A stretch of 19,590 bases of DNA from DATJJW01 sp035491935 (lineage in GTDB: Bacteria; Pseudomonadota; Alphaproteobacteria; ATCC43930; CGMCC-115725). Positions 1-7,811 of the stretch are shown here, piece after piece. The DNA lies in NCBI GenBank assembly GCA_035491935.1, contig DATJJW010000301.1, positions 1-19,590 on the forward strand, given 5' to 3'. Each line of letters starts with the position of its first letter. Within the stretch, counting starts at the first letter, position 1. Below the pieces are notes generated by a model. It ran no database searches and had not been told where the DNA came from. It worked only from the letters and a program-made list of their open reading frames with translations. The position numbers and the translations under genes were made by a program.

Positions 1-1454
1 TCTCGATCTACGAGGTGCATCTGGGCTCCTGGCGGCGCGGCGACGGCAACCGCTACCTGACATATCGCGAACTGGCCGACCAGCTCGTGCCCTATGCGAA
101 GTATATGGGCTTCACCCATATCGAGCTGCTGCCGCCCTCGGAGCACCCCTTCGACGGCTCCTGGGGCTATCAGCCGATCGGGCTGTTCGCCCCGACCAGC
201 CGTTTCGGCACGCCCGAGGATTTCCGCCATTTCGTCGATGCCTGCCACCAGGCCGGCTTGGCACTTTGGATCGATTGGGTGCCCGGCCATTTCCCGACCG
301 ACGAGCATGGGCTGGCCCATTTCGACGGGACCCATCTCTACGAGCATGCCGATCCACGCCAGGGCTTCCACCAGGACTGGAACACGCTGATCTTCAATTA
401 CGGCCGGCGCGAGGTGCGCAACTACCTCGTCGCCAACGCACTGTCCTGGCTCGACCGCTTCCATATCGACGGGTTGCGCGTCGATGCGGTGGCCTCGATG
501 CTCTATCTCGACTACAGCCGCGAGGAGGGCGAGTGGATCCCCAACGCCTTCGGCGGCCGCGAGAATCTGGAGGCGATCGACTTCCTGCGCCGGATGAACG
601 AGCTGGTCTATGCCGAGGCGCCGGGGGCGGCGACCGCGGCCGAGGAATCCACCTCCTGGCCGATGGTCTCGCAGCCGACCCATGTCGGCGGCCTGGGCTT
701 CGGCTTCAAATGGAACATGGGCTGGATGAACGACACGCTGCGCTACATCCACCACGAGCCGGTCCATCGTCGCTTCCATCACAACGACCTGACCTTCGGC
801 CTGCTCTACGCCTTCAGCGAGAATTTCATTCTGCCCTTGAGTCATGACGAGGTCGTGCATGGCAAGGGCTCGATCATCGGCCGCATGCCGGGCGATGATT
901 GGCAGCGTCACGCCAATCTCCGGGCCTATTACGGCTTCATGTGGGGCCATCCGGGCAAGAAGCTCCTGTTCATGGGCTGCGAGTTCGGCCAGGACAATGA
1001 ATGGAACTACGACACCAGCCTCGACTGGCATCTACTCGACTTGCCCATGAAGCAAGGGGTGCAGCACCTGGTGCGGGATCTCAACAACCTCTACCGGACC
1101 GAGCCGGCGCTGCATAAGCTCGACAGCCATCACAACGGCTTCGCCTGGGTCGACGCCTCCGACAGCGACCAGAGCGTCCTGAGCTTCCTGCGCTTCGCCG
1201 ACGACAAGCGCGGCACCATGCTGGTGGCATGCAACTTCACTCCGGTGCCCCGCGAAGGCTACCGCATCGGCGTGCCCCATGCCGGCTACTGGGCCGAACG
1301 CATCAACACCGACGCCCAGGATTACGGTGGCAGCGGCATGGGCAATAGCGGCGGCGTAGCGGCCGAGCCGATCCCCTGGCACGGGCATGCGCAGTCGCTC
1401 AATCTCACCTTGCCGCCGCTTGCGACCGTGATCCTCAGCCATCGCGACTACTGA
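1..1454 (+). CDS. glgB: 1,4-alpha-glucan branching enzyme GlgB (5'-truncated by window edge)
   Basis: GlgB (GH13, EC 2.4.1.18) cleaves an alpha-1,4 glucan chain and re-attaches it through an alpha-1,6 bond, making glycogen branches in the cytoplasm. The reading frame is open from base 3 (SIYEVHLGSW), so the true start is upstream and the GTG at 15 is internal. About 483 codons are visible. Bacterial GlgB is usually about 730 residues, so the N-terminal N1/CBM48 part is missing. The catalytic barrel is intact. The nucleophile Asp is in GLRVDAV (codon 483-485), the acid/base Glu is in AAEESTSWP (codons 639-650), and the transition-state Asp is in LSHDEVVHGK (codon 846-848). The C-terminal beta domain ends normally at TGA. 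Seventeen bases separate it from glgX, so it is the first visible gene of the glycogen/trehalose operon. The identity is very secure. Confidence 0.97.
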   Translation, partial: SIYEVHLGSWRRGDGNRYLTYRELADQLVPYAKYMGFTHIELLPPSEHPFDGSWGYQPIGLFAPTSRFGTPEDFRHFVDACHQAGLALWIDWVPGHFPTDEHGLAHFDGTHLYEHADPRQGFHQDWNTLIFNYGRREVRNYLVANALSWLDRFHIDGLRVDAVASMLYLDYSREEGEWIPNAFGGRENLEAIDFLRRMNELVYAEAPGAATAAEESTSWPMVSQPTHVGGLGFGFKWNMGWMNDTLRYIHHEPVHRRFHHNDLTFGLLYAFSENFILPLSHDEVVHGKGSIIGRMPGDDWQRHANLRAYYGFMWGHPGKKLLFMGCEFGQDNEWNYDTSLDWHLLDLPMKQGVQHLVRDLNNLYRTEPALHKLDSHHNGFAWVDASDSDQSVLSFLRFADDKRGTMLVACNFTPVPREGYRIGVPHAGYWAERINTDAQDYGGSGMGNSGGVAAEPIPWHGHAQSLNLTLPPLATVILSHRDY

Positions 1455-1471
1455 CGCGGGCAAGGCGGGCG

Positions 1472-3751
1472 ATGGCACGCGGCGAGCAGGAAGCCGAGAC
1501 GGCGAAGAAGCGGGAAATCCTACCTGGCGCTCCGCATCCCTTGGGCGCGACCTGGGACGGCTCGGGAGTGAATTTCGCGTTGTTCTCGGCCCATGCGGAG
1601 AAGGTCGAGCTGTGCCTGTTCGACCGCGAGACCGACCGCGAGACCGATCGTATCGCGCTGCCCCGTTACACCGATGAGATCTGGCACGGCTACCTGCCCG
1701 ACATCCGCCCCGGCCAACTCTATGGCTACCGCGTCTACGGCCCTTACGAGCCGACGCTCGGCCATCGCTTCAACCCGAACAAACTGCTGGTCGACCCCTA
1801 TGCCAAGGCGGTCGGGGGTACACCCCATTGGATCGATGCGCTGTGCGGCTACCGCCTGGGTTCCACCCGCCAGGATCTGAGCTTCGACCGGCGCGACAAT
1901 GCGCAAGCCATGCCGCGGAGCATCGTGGTCGATCCCGCCTTCACCTGGGGCGACGACCGGCCACCACGCCATTCCTGGGAAAAGACGGTGATCCTGGAGG
2001 CCCATGTCAAGGGCCTGACCCGGCGCCATCGCCAAGTGCCGGAATCCCAGCGTGGCACCTTCCTGGGGCTCGTTTCGCCACCGATGCTGGCGCATTTCGA
2101 GACCCTCGGCATCACGGCGATCGAGCTCTTGCCGATCCACGCCTTCATGGACGAGCGGCGGCTGGCCCGCATCGGGCTTTCCAATTACTGGGGCTACAAC
2201 AGCTACGCCTTCTTCGCGCCGGATCCGCGCTATCTGGCCTATGGCGATACGACCGAGTTCAAGACCATGGTGAAGCGGCTGCATGCAGCCGGCATCGAGG
2301 TCATCCTGGACGTCGTCTACAACCACACCGCCGAGACCGACCATACCGGGCCGACGCTCAGTTTCCGCGGCATCGACAATGCCAGCTATTACCGGCTGGA
2401 GCAGGATGCACGCTTCTATGTTGACGACACGGGCTGCGGCAACACGCTAAACATCGACCATCCACAGGTGCTGCGGATGGTCATGGATTCGCTTCGCTAC
2501 TGGGTCACGGAGATGCATGTCGACGGCTTCCGCTTCGACCTTGCGACGGTGCTGGGCCGTTTCCACGGCCGCTATACGGCCGAGCATCCCTTCCTGCAGG
2601 CGGTGGCACAGGACCCGGTGCTGTCCCAGGTCAAGTTGATCGCCGAGCCCTGGGATCTGGGGCCGGAAGGCTACCATCTGGGTGGCTTCCCGCCGGGCTG
2701 GAGCGAATGGAACGCCGCCTATCGCGACACGGTGCGGCGCTTCTGGCGCGGCGATGCGCTGGTGGTGCCGGAGTTGGCGAGCCGGATCGCGGGATCCTCC
2801 GACATCTTCTCCGGCCGGGGCCGGCGGCCTTCCGCCTCGATCAACTTCGTCACCTGCCATGACGGCTTCACGCTCGAGGACCTCGTCTCCTACGAGACCA
2901 AGCGCAACGAGGCCAATGGCGAGGAGAATCGTGACGGCAACGACCATAACTTCTCGATGAATTGCGGCGCCGAGGGTCCCAGCGAGGACGCGGATGTCCT
3001 GGCGCTGCGCCACCGGCAGAAACGCAACATGCTGGCGACGATGATGCTGTCCCTGGGCGTGCCGATGCTGCTGGCCGGCGACGAGCTTAGTCGGACCCAG
3101 GACGGCAACAACAATGCCTATTGCCAGGATAACGACATCTCCTGGCTGGATTGGGATCAGACCGATCCCACCATCGATCCGGGCCGGCAAGCCTTCCTGG
3201 ACTTCACCCGCACCCTCATCCGCTTCCGCCGGGAACACCCATCCTTCGCCCGGCCCTTGTTCCTCAGCGGACAACTGGCGCCGGACGGGCTGAAGGACAT
3301 CACCTGGGTCGCATCCGCCGGCCATGAATGCGGCGATGCCGATTGGTGGGACCCGGGCAACCACGCGCTGGGCTATGTGCTGAACGGCTCGACCCAATCC
3401 GCCGCCGAAGCCCCCGAGGCCGGCGAACTGATCTATCTCGTGCTGTTGAACGCCCATGATCACGAGATCCCGTTCCTCATGCCGCACCTGCAGCGCCACT
3501 TCAATTGGGAACTGGTGCTCGACACATCTGTTGAATCGGGCATGGCCGAACCGGGCAGGTTCTACGGCGATGCCGATAGCTTCCCGCTCGCCGGCCGTTC
3601 CACGGCGCTTTTCATCCATCGTTCGGAATTGAAGGTGTTGCTGGCCGGGCTGCAGCCGGACGCGCTGGCCGCCAGCGCCGAAGAGCCGGAGGACGGGTCG
3701 CAGTCCCCGGCCAATGACGACCGCGACGAGGAACGGGTAGCATCATCGTGA
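1472..3751 (+). CDS. glgX: Glycogen debranching enzyme GlgX
   Basis: GlgX (GH13_11, EC 3.2.1.196) hydrolyses the alpha-1,6 branches of phosphorylase-limited glycogen and releases short maltodextrins. The protein has 759 residues. A CBM48-like N-terminal domain (GVNFALFSAHAEKVELCLFD) is followed by the barrel with VVYNHTAETDHTGP, nucleophile D356 (VDGFRFD), acid E392 (IAEPWDLG) and D464 (TCHDGFTLEDL). The family motif KRNEANGEENRDG follows. The ATG at 1472 is supported by a purine-rich AAGGCGGG just upstream (1462-1469). The final 35 or so residues are an acidic, Ser/Glu/Asp-rich tail that looks disordered and dispensable. A local 12-nt duplication gives DRETDRETDR in the N-terminal domain. 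The stop overlaps the treZ start by 4 nt. The maltodextrins it frees are the substrates of MalQ and TreY encoded downstream. Confidence 0.97.
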   Translation: MARGEQEAETAKKREILPGAPHPLGATWDGSGVNFALFSAHAEKVELCLFDRETDRETDRIALPRYTDEIWHGYLPDIRPGQLYGYRVYGPYEPTLGHRFNPNKLLVDPYAKAVGGTPHWIDALCGYRLGSTRQDLSFDRRDNAQAMPRSIVVDPAFTWGDDRPPRHSWEKTVILEAHVKGLTRRHRQVPESQRGTFLGLVSPPMLAHFETLGITAIELLPIHAFMDERRLARIGLSNYWGYNSYAFFAPDPRYLAYGDTTEFKTMVKRLHAAGIEVILDVVYNHTAETDHTGPTLSFRGIDNASYYRLEQDARFYVDDTGCGNTLNIDHPQVLRMVMDSLRYWVTEMHVDGFRFDLATVLGRFHGRYTAEHPFLQAVAQDPVLSQVKLIAEPWDLGPEGYHLGGFPPGWSEWNAAYRDTVRRFWRGDALVVPELASRIAGSSDIFSGRGRRPSASINFVTCHDGFTLEDLVSYETKRNEANGEENRDGNDHNFSMNCGAEGPSEDADVLALRHRQKRNMLATMMLSLGVPMLLAGDELSRTQDGNNNAYCQDNDISWLDWDQTDPTIDPGRQAFLDFTRTLIRFRREHPSFARPLFLSGQLAPDGLKDITWVASAGHECGDADWWDPGNHALGYVLNGSTQSAAEAPEAGELIYLVLLNAHDHEIPFLMPHLQRHFNWELVLDTSVESGMAEPGRFYGDADSFPLAGRSTALFIHRSELKVLLAGLQPDALAASAEEPEDGSQSPANDDRDEERVASS

Positions 3752-5616
3752 CCAACGCAGATCATCGCTTTGCCCAGCATAACCAGGGCCAGCCGCAGCA
3801 GGATCAGCGTCGCCCTGGGCATTATCGTTTCGGGCCGGTGGTCACGCCCGGCGGCGTGTGCTTCCGGCTATGGGCCCCGTCCGTCGACGCCGTATCCCTG
3901 GTGCTCGACGGCCAGGCACCCCGACCGATGACCAGGCGGCCCAAAGGCTGGTTCGAGGTCACGGCGGCCGACGCCAGGCCGGGCAGCCGCTACCGCTTCC
4001 GCATCGGCGATCTCGACGTGCCCGATCCCGCCTCGCGCTATCAGCCGGAGGGCATCCAGGGTCCGAGCGAGGTCGTCGATCACGATGCCTATCGCTGGCA
4101 GGACGCCGCCTGGCGCGGCAAGCCTTGGCATGAGAGCGTGGTCTATGAGCTGCACGCCGGCACCTTCGACGCCCAGGGCGGTTTCGACGGCATCGCCGCC
4201 CATCTCGATCACCTGGCCGATCTCGGCGTCGATACCGTCCAGATCATGCCGGTCGCCGAGACGCCGGGGCGCTGGAACTGGGGCTATGACGGCGTGCTGC
4301 TCTATGCGGTCGAGGAACGCTATGGCGGACCCGAGGCGCTGAAGCGCCTGGTCGACGCCTGCCACGCCCGCGGCATGCAGGTCTTCCTGGACGTCGTCTA
4401 CAATCATTTCGGGCCGGAGGGGAATTACCTCCACGTCTATGCCGAACGCTTCTTCACCGAGAAGCATCACACGCCTTGGGGCGCGGCGATCAATTTCGAC
4501 GACAAGGGCGCCGGCAATGTCCGCCGCTTCTTCATCGAGAACGCGCTCTACTGGCTCGAACAATTCCATATCGACGGCTTGCGCTTCGACGCGGTGCATG
4601 CCTTCAAGGACGATACGCGCCCCGACATCGTCATCGAACTGGGCGAGCGCATCCGTGCGGCGTTGCCCGACCGGCAGGTGCATCTGATCCTGGAGAACGA
4701 GCAGAACCGTGCGACGGTGCTGGGCTATGGCTATGGCGGCCCCGGCCCTTACGACGCGCAGTGGAACGATGATTTCCACCATGCGATCCGCGTCTCGATC
4801 AGCGATGCCGATCACGGCTATTATCGCGACTATCGCGACAAGCCGGCCGAGCGCCTGGGCCGCATGCTGGCTGAGGGCTTCGCCTATCAGGGCGAGACCT
4901 CGGCCAATCTCGGCCGTAGCCGTGGGCAATCATCGGGGCTGCTGCCGCCGACATCCTTCGTCGCCTTCATCCAGAACCACGACCAGGTCGGCAACCATGC
5001 CTTTGGCTGGCGTCTGCCGAAATTCGCGGAGGCATCGGCGATCCGCGCCGCATCCGCCATCATGATCCTAAGCCCGCAGATCCCCATGCTCTTCATGGGC
5101 GAGGAATGGGGCACGGAACAGCCCTTCCCGTTCTTCTGCGATTTCAGCGGCGATCTGGCCGAGGCCATACGCGAGGGCAGGGCGCAGGAATTCGCCCATT
5201 TCCCGGAATTTCAGGACGCGGCTGCGCGCGCCCGCATCCCCGATCCGCTGGCGGAAGCGACGTTCAAGAGTGCGGTGCTCGACTGGACGATGCCGGAGAG
5301 CGGACCGGGCAAAGCCTGGCTGGATCACTATCGCAACCTCATCGCCTTGCGCCGGCAATACATCGTGCCGCTGATCGCGAAGCCCGCCCCCGACTCCGGC
5401 ACTTTCCGGCTGTTGGGCGGGCACGCGGCCGCCGTGCGCTGGCCACTCGCCGGTGGCGCGAAATTGCAGATGGTGGTGAATCTGTCGGACCAACCGGCCG
5501 AGGCGCCGCCGGTCATGCTGGGCAACACCATCTATGCCAGCCAGGACCGGGCCGAGACGGAATTACCGCCGTGGTATGTCGCCGTGGCCATCGCCGATGG
5601 CGGGTCCGCCGCATGA
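3748..5616 (+). CDS. treZ: Malto-oligosyltrehalose trehalohydrolase TreZ
   Basis: TreZ (GH13_10, EC 3.2.1.141) cuts the alpha-1,4 bond next to the terminal trehalose of maltooligosyltrehalose. It releases free trehalose and a shorter maltodextrin. The protein has 622 residues from a GTG start that overlaps the glgX stop (GTGA). The upstream GAGGAA lies rather far away (about 14 nt), so translational coupling probably drives initiation. A Gln/Arg-rich leader of about 25 residues precedes the N-terminal beta domain (GVCFRLWAPSVDAV). Barrel motifs are VVYNHFGPEGNYL, nucleophile D281 (GLRFDAVHAF), acid E316 (LILENEQN) and D412 (QNHDQVGNHAFG). The HDQVGNHAFG block and the ENEQN motif separate TreZ from GlgB and GlgX. 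The partner TreY is encoded two genes downstream with malQ in between. Confidence 0.96.
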   Translation: MTNADHRFAQHNQGQPQQDQRRPGHYRFGPVVTPGGVCFRLWAPSVDAVSLVLDGQAPRPMTRRPKGWFEVTAADARPGSRYRFRIGDLDVPDPASRYQPEGIQGPSEVVDHDAYRWQDAAWRGKPWHESVVYELHAGTFDAQGGFDGIAAHLDHLADLGVDTVQIMPVAETPGRWNWGYDGVLLYAVEERYGGPEALKRLVDACHARGMQVFLDVVYNHFGPEGNYLHVYAERFFTEKHHTPWGAAINFDDKGAGNVRRFFIENALYWLEQFHIDGLRFDAVHAFKDDTRPDIVIELGERIRAALPDRQVHLILENEQNRATVLGYGYGGPGPYDAQWNDDFHHAIRVSISDADHGYYRDYRDKPAERLGRMLAEGFAYQGETSANLGRSRGQSSGLLPPTSFVAFIQNHDQVGNHAFGWRLPKFAEASAIRAASAIMILSPQIPMLFMGEEWGTEQPFPFFCDFSGDLAEAIREGRAQEFAHFPEFQDAAARARIPDPLAEATFKSAVLDWTMPESGPGKAWLDHYRNLIALRRQYIVPLIAKPAPDSGTFRLLGGHAAAVRWPLAGGAKLQMVVNLSDQPAEAPPVMLGNTIYASQDRAETELPPWYVAVAIADGGSAA

Positions 5617-7811
5617 GCGACCACCCTTCGCTTCTCCGCGTCGCCGACCGGCTCGGCATCACCACCGAATGGCACGATGCCTGGGATCGACCCGCAGCCG
5701 CCTCGGCCGAAACCATCCGGGCCCTGGCCCAGGCCCAGGGCTACGATCTCTCGACGCCCGAAACCATGGCGGAGGCCGAAGACAAGCTGCGGGCGGCGGA
5801 AGAGGTCGAAGGCGCGCCGCCGGTCGCGACATTCCCCAAAGGTGCCGCGCTGGAGCTGCCGGTCTGCCTTAAGGCCCACCGGCTCGGCCATCTGGAATGG
5901 CGCATCGAAACCGAGGCCGGCCAGGTACTGGAAGGCTCGGTCGAGCTCGGCCATATGCCGGTCGTCTCGGTGTCGGAACACGCGGCGGCCAACCCTGTGG
6001 TCACCCGCCGACTCTCCTGTCCGATCCACCTGCCGCTGGGCTACCATCGGCTGTTCCTCCATGTCGAGGGCATCGAAACCGAGACGTTGATCGTCGTGGC
6101 GCCGGCGCAATGCTACCTGCCGGATGTGGTCGAGGGCGGCGGGCGTGGCTGGGGCCTGGCGGTGCAGCTCTATGCGCTGCGTTCGGACGAGAACTGGGGC
6201 ATCGGCGACTTCACGGACCTCAAGCGCCTGGCTCAGGGCCTGGGACCCATGGGGGTTTCCACCATCGGTCTCAATCCGCTGAACGCCCTGTTCCCGGACC
6301 AGCCGACACGGATCAGCCCCTATGCGCCCTCCAGCCGGCGCTACCTGAACCCGCTCTATATCGACGTCGCATCCTGCCCGGATTTCGTCCAGGCGCCGGG
6401 GGCGGAGACGATGATCACCGACCCCAAGCTCCAGGACACGATCGCCACGGCACGCCAGGCGGAATTCATCGACCATAAGCGGATCGCCGCGGCCAAGCAC
6501 GCCGCCTTCACGCTGATGTGGCGGCATTTCCGTGATGTTCATCTCGCCGATCCAGCAAGCCCGCGGGGCCGGGGCTTTCGCCAGTTCCAGGCCGATGGCG
6601 GCAAGGATCTGGAGGATTTCGCCCGCTTCGAGGCGCTGCAGGCGGAGCTGGGGTCCAGCCACGGCGCCTGGGTGACCTGGCCCGAACCCCTGCGCCATCC
6701 GGATTCGCCGGCGGTCGAAGCCTTCGCCGCCAGCCACCGCGATGCCGTCGACTACGTCCAATACCTGCAATGGATCGCCGATACGCAGCTGGGCGAGGCG
6801 GCGTTCCAGGCAAGGCGCGCCGGGCTGCTGCTGGGCTTCTACCGCGATCTCGCCGTGGGCTTCGACAGCGGCGGTGCCGATGCCTGGACGAACCAGGACC
6901 TGCTGATCGCCGGCGCCGCCATCGGTGCCCCGCCCGATATCCTCAATCGCAAAGGCCAGGATTGGGGGCTGGCGGCGGTTTCGCCCCGCGCCATGCGCCG
7001 TGACCGCTATCAAAGCTTCGCCAAGGCGATCCGCGCCAACATGCGCCATGCCGGGGCGTTGCGCATCGACCACGTCATGATCCTGCGCCAGCTCTATCTG
7101 GTGCCGGCCGGCTTGGAACCCACCGAAGGCGCCTATGTCCGCTACCCGTTCGAGGATCTGTTGCGCATCTTGACGCTGGAAAGCGTGCGCAACGAATGCA
7201 TGGTCATCGGCGAGGATCTGGGCACGGTGCCGCCGGGCTTCCGCGAGCGCCTGGCCGAGGCGCGGGTGCTTTCCTACAAGGTGCTGCCCTTCGAGCGCTG
7301 GGACAGTGGCATGTTCAAGGCGCCGGATGCCTATCCGCGCCTGTCGGTGGCCTCGGCCGGGACCCATGACATCGCCACGATCAAGGGCGCCTGGCTCGGC
7401 CGAGACGTCGATTGGCGTCGGCGCCTCGACCTCTATCCGGACGAGGCGGCACGCGACAACGAGGCGCGCGGCCGACTTCAGGAGCGCGTCGACCTGCTGA
7501 ACGCCCTCGCCCATTACCATGTGCTGGGCGAGGCGGAACAGGCCAGGCTGCTGCCGCAGCCGGACGAACCGGTCTTCGACTGGGCACTGACCGAGGCGTC
7601 GTACCTCTATCTGGCCGAGACGCCGTCGCTCCTGATGCTGGTCCAGGCCGAGGATGTGCTGGAGGAGTTGGAGGCACCGAACCTGCCCGGCACCATCGAC
7701 GAGCATCCCAATTGGCGCCGCCGCCTGTCGGCGACGGTGGCGGCATTGCTGGCGGAGCCGCGGCTCCACATCCTGGCGGCCAAGCTGACATCCAAGCGCA
7801 AGCTGCCATGA
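5613..7811 (+). CDS. malQ: 4-alpha-glucanotransferase (amylomaltase) MalQ
   Basis: MalQ (GH77, EC 2.4.1.25) disproportionates maltodextrins. It turns chains too short for other enzymes into longer ones plus glucose. The ATG at 5613 overlaps the treZ stop (ATGA) and gives 732 residues. The frame is open back to 5106, but that extension lies inside treZ and has no MalQ character. Residues 1 to about 160 form the N-terminal region typical of the longer proteobacterial MalQ type (LLRVADRLGITTEWHDAWD). The GH77 core follows with YALRSDENWGIGDF, nucleophile D486 (LRIDHVM), acid E534 (VIGEDLGTVP) and D586 (GTHDIAT). The spacings of 48 and 52 residues match my recollection of the E. coli MalQ catalytic triad. 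Its place between treZ and treY suggests it recycles the short dextrins left by TreZ into TreY substrates. Confidence 0.96.
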   Translation: MSDHPSLLRVADRLGITTEWHDAWDRPAAASAETIRALAQAQGYDLSTPETMAEAEDKLRAAEEVEGAPPVATFPKGAALELPVCLKAHRLGHLEWRIETEAGQVLEGSVELGHMPVVSVSEHAAANPVVTRRLSCPIHLPLGYHRLFLHVEGIETETLIVVAPAQCYLPDVVEGGGRGWGLAVQLYALRSDENWGIGDFTDLKRLAQGLGPMGVSTIGLNPLNALFPDQPTRISPYAPSSRRYLNPLYIDVASCPDFVQAPGAETMITDPKLQDTIATARQAEFIDHKRIAAAKHAAFTLMWRHFRDVHLADPASPRGRGFRQFQADGGKDLEDFARFEALQAELGSSHGAWVTWPEPLRHPDSPAVEAFAASHRDAVDYVQYLQWIADTQLGEAAFQARRAGLLLGFYRDLAVGFDSGGADAWTNQDLLIAGAAIGAPPDILNRKGQDWGLAAVSPRAMRRDRYQSFAKAIRANMRHAGALRIDHVMILRQLYLVPAGLEPTEGAYVRYPFEDLLRILTLESVRNECMVIGEDLGTVPPGFRERLAEARVLSYKVLPFERWDSGMFKAPDAYPRLSVASAGTHDIATIKGAWLGRDVDWRRRLDLYPDEAARDNEARGRLQERVDLLNALAHYHVLGEAEQARLLPQPDEPVFDWALTEASYLYLAETPSLLMLVQAEDVLEELEAPNLPGTIDEHPNWRRRLSATVAALLAEPRLHILAAKLTSKRKLP

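Noticed and set aside
2447..3619. Minus-strand open frame of 390 codons, and a similar one at 3868-4929
   Set aside because: Both are antisense to glgX and treZ, which have intact catalytic motifs. The antisense products resemble nothing.
5106..5612. Upstream extension of the malQ frame (likewise 7412-7807 for treY and 10126-10632 for otsB)
   Set aside because: Each extension overlaps the preceding gene and lacks family similarity. The ATGA or TTGA overlap starts give normal N-termini.
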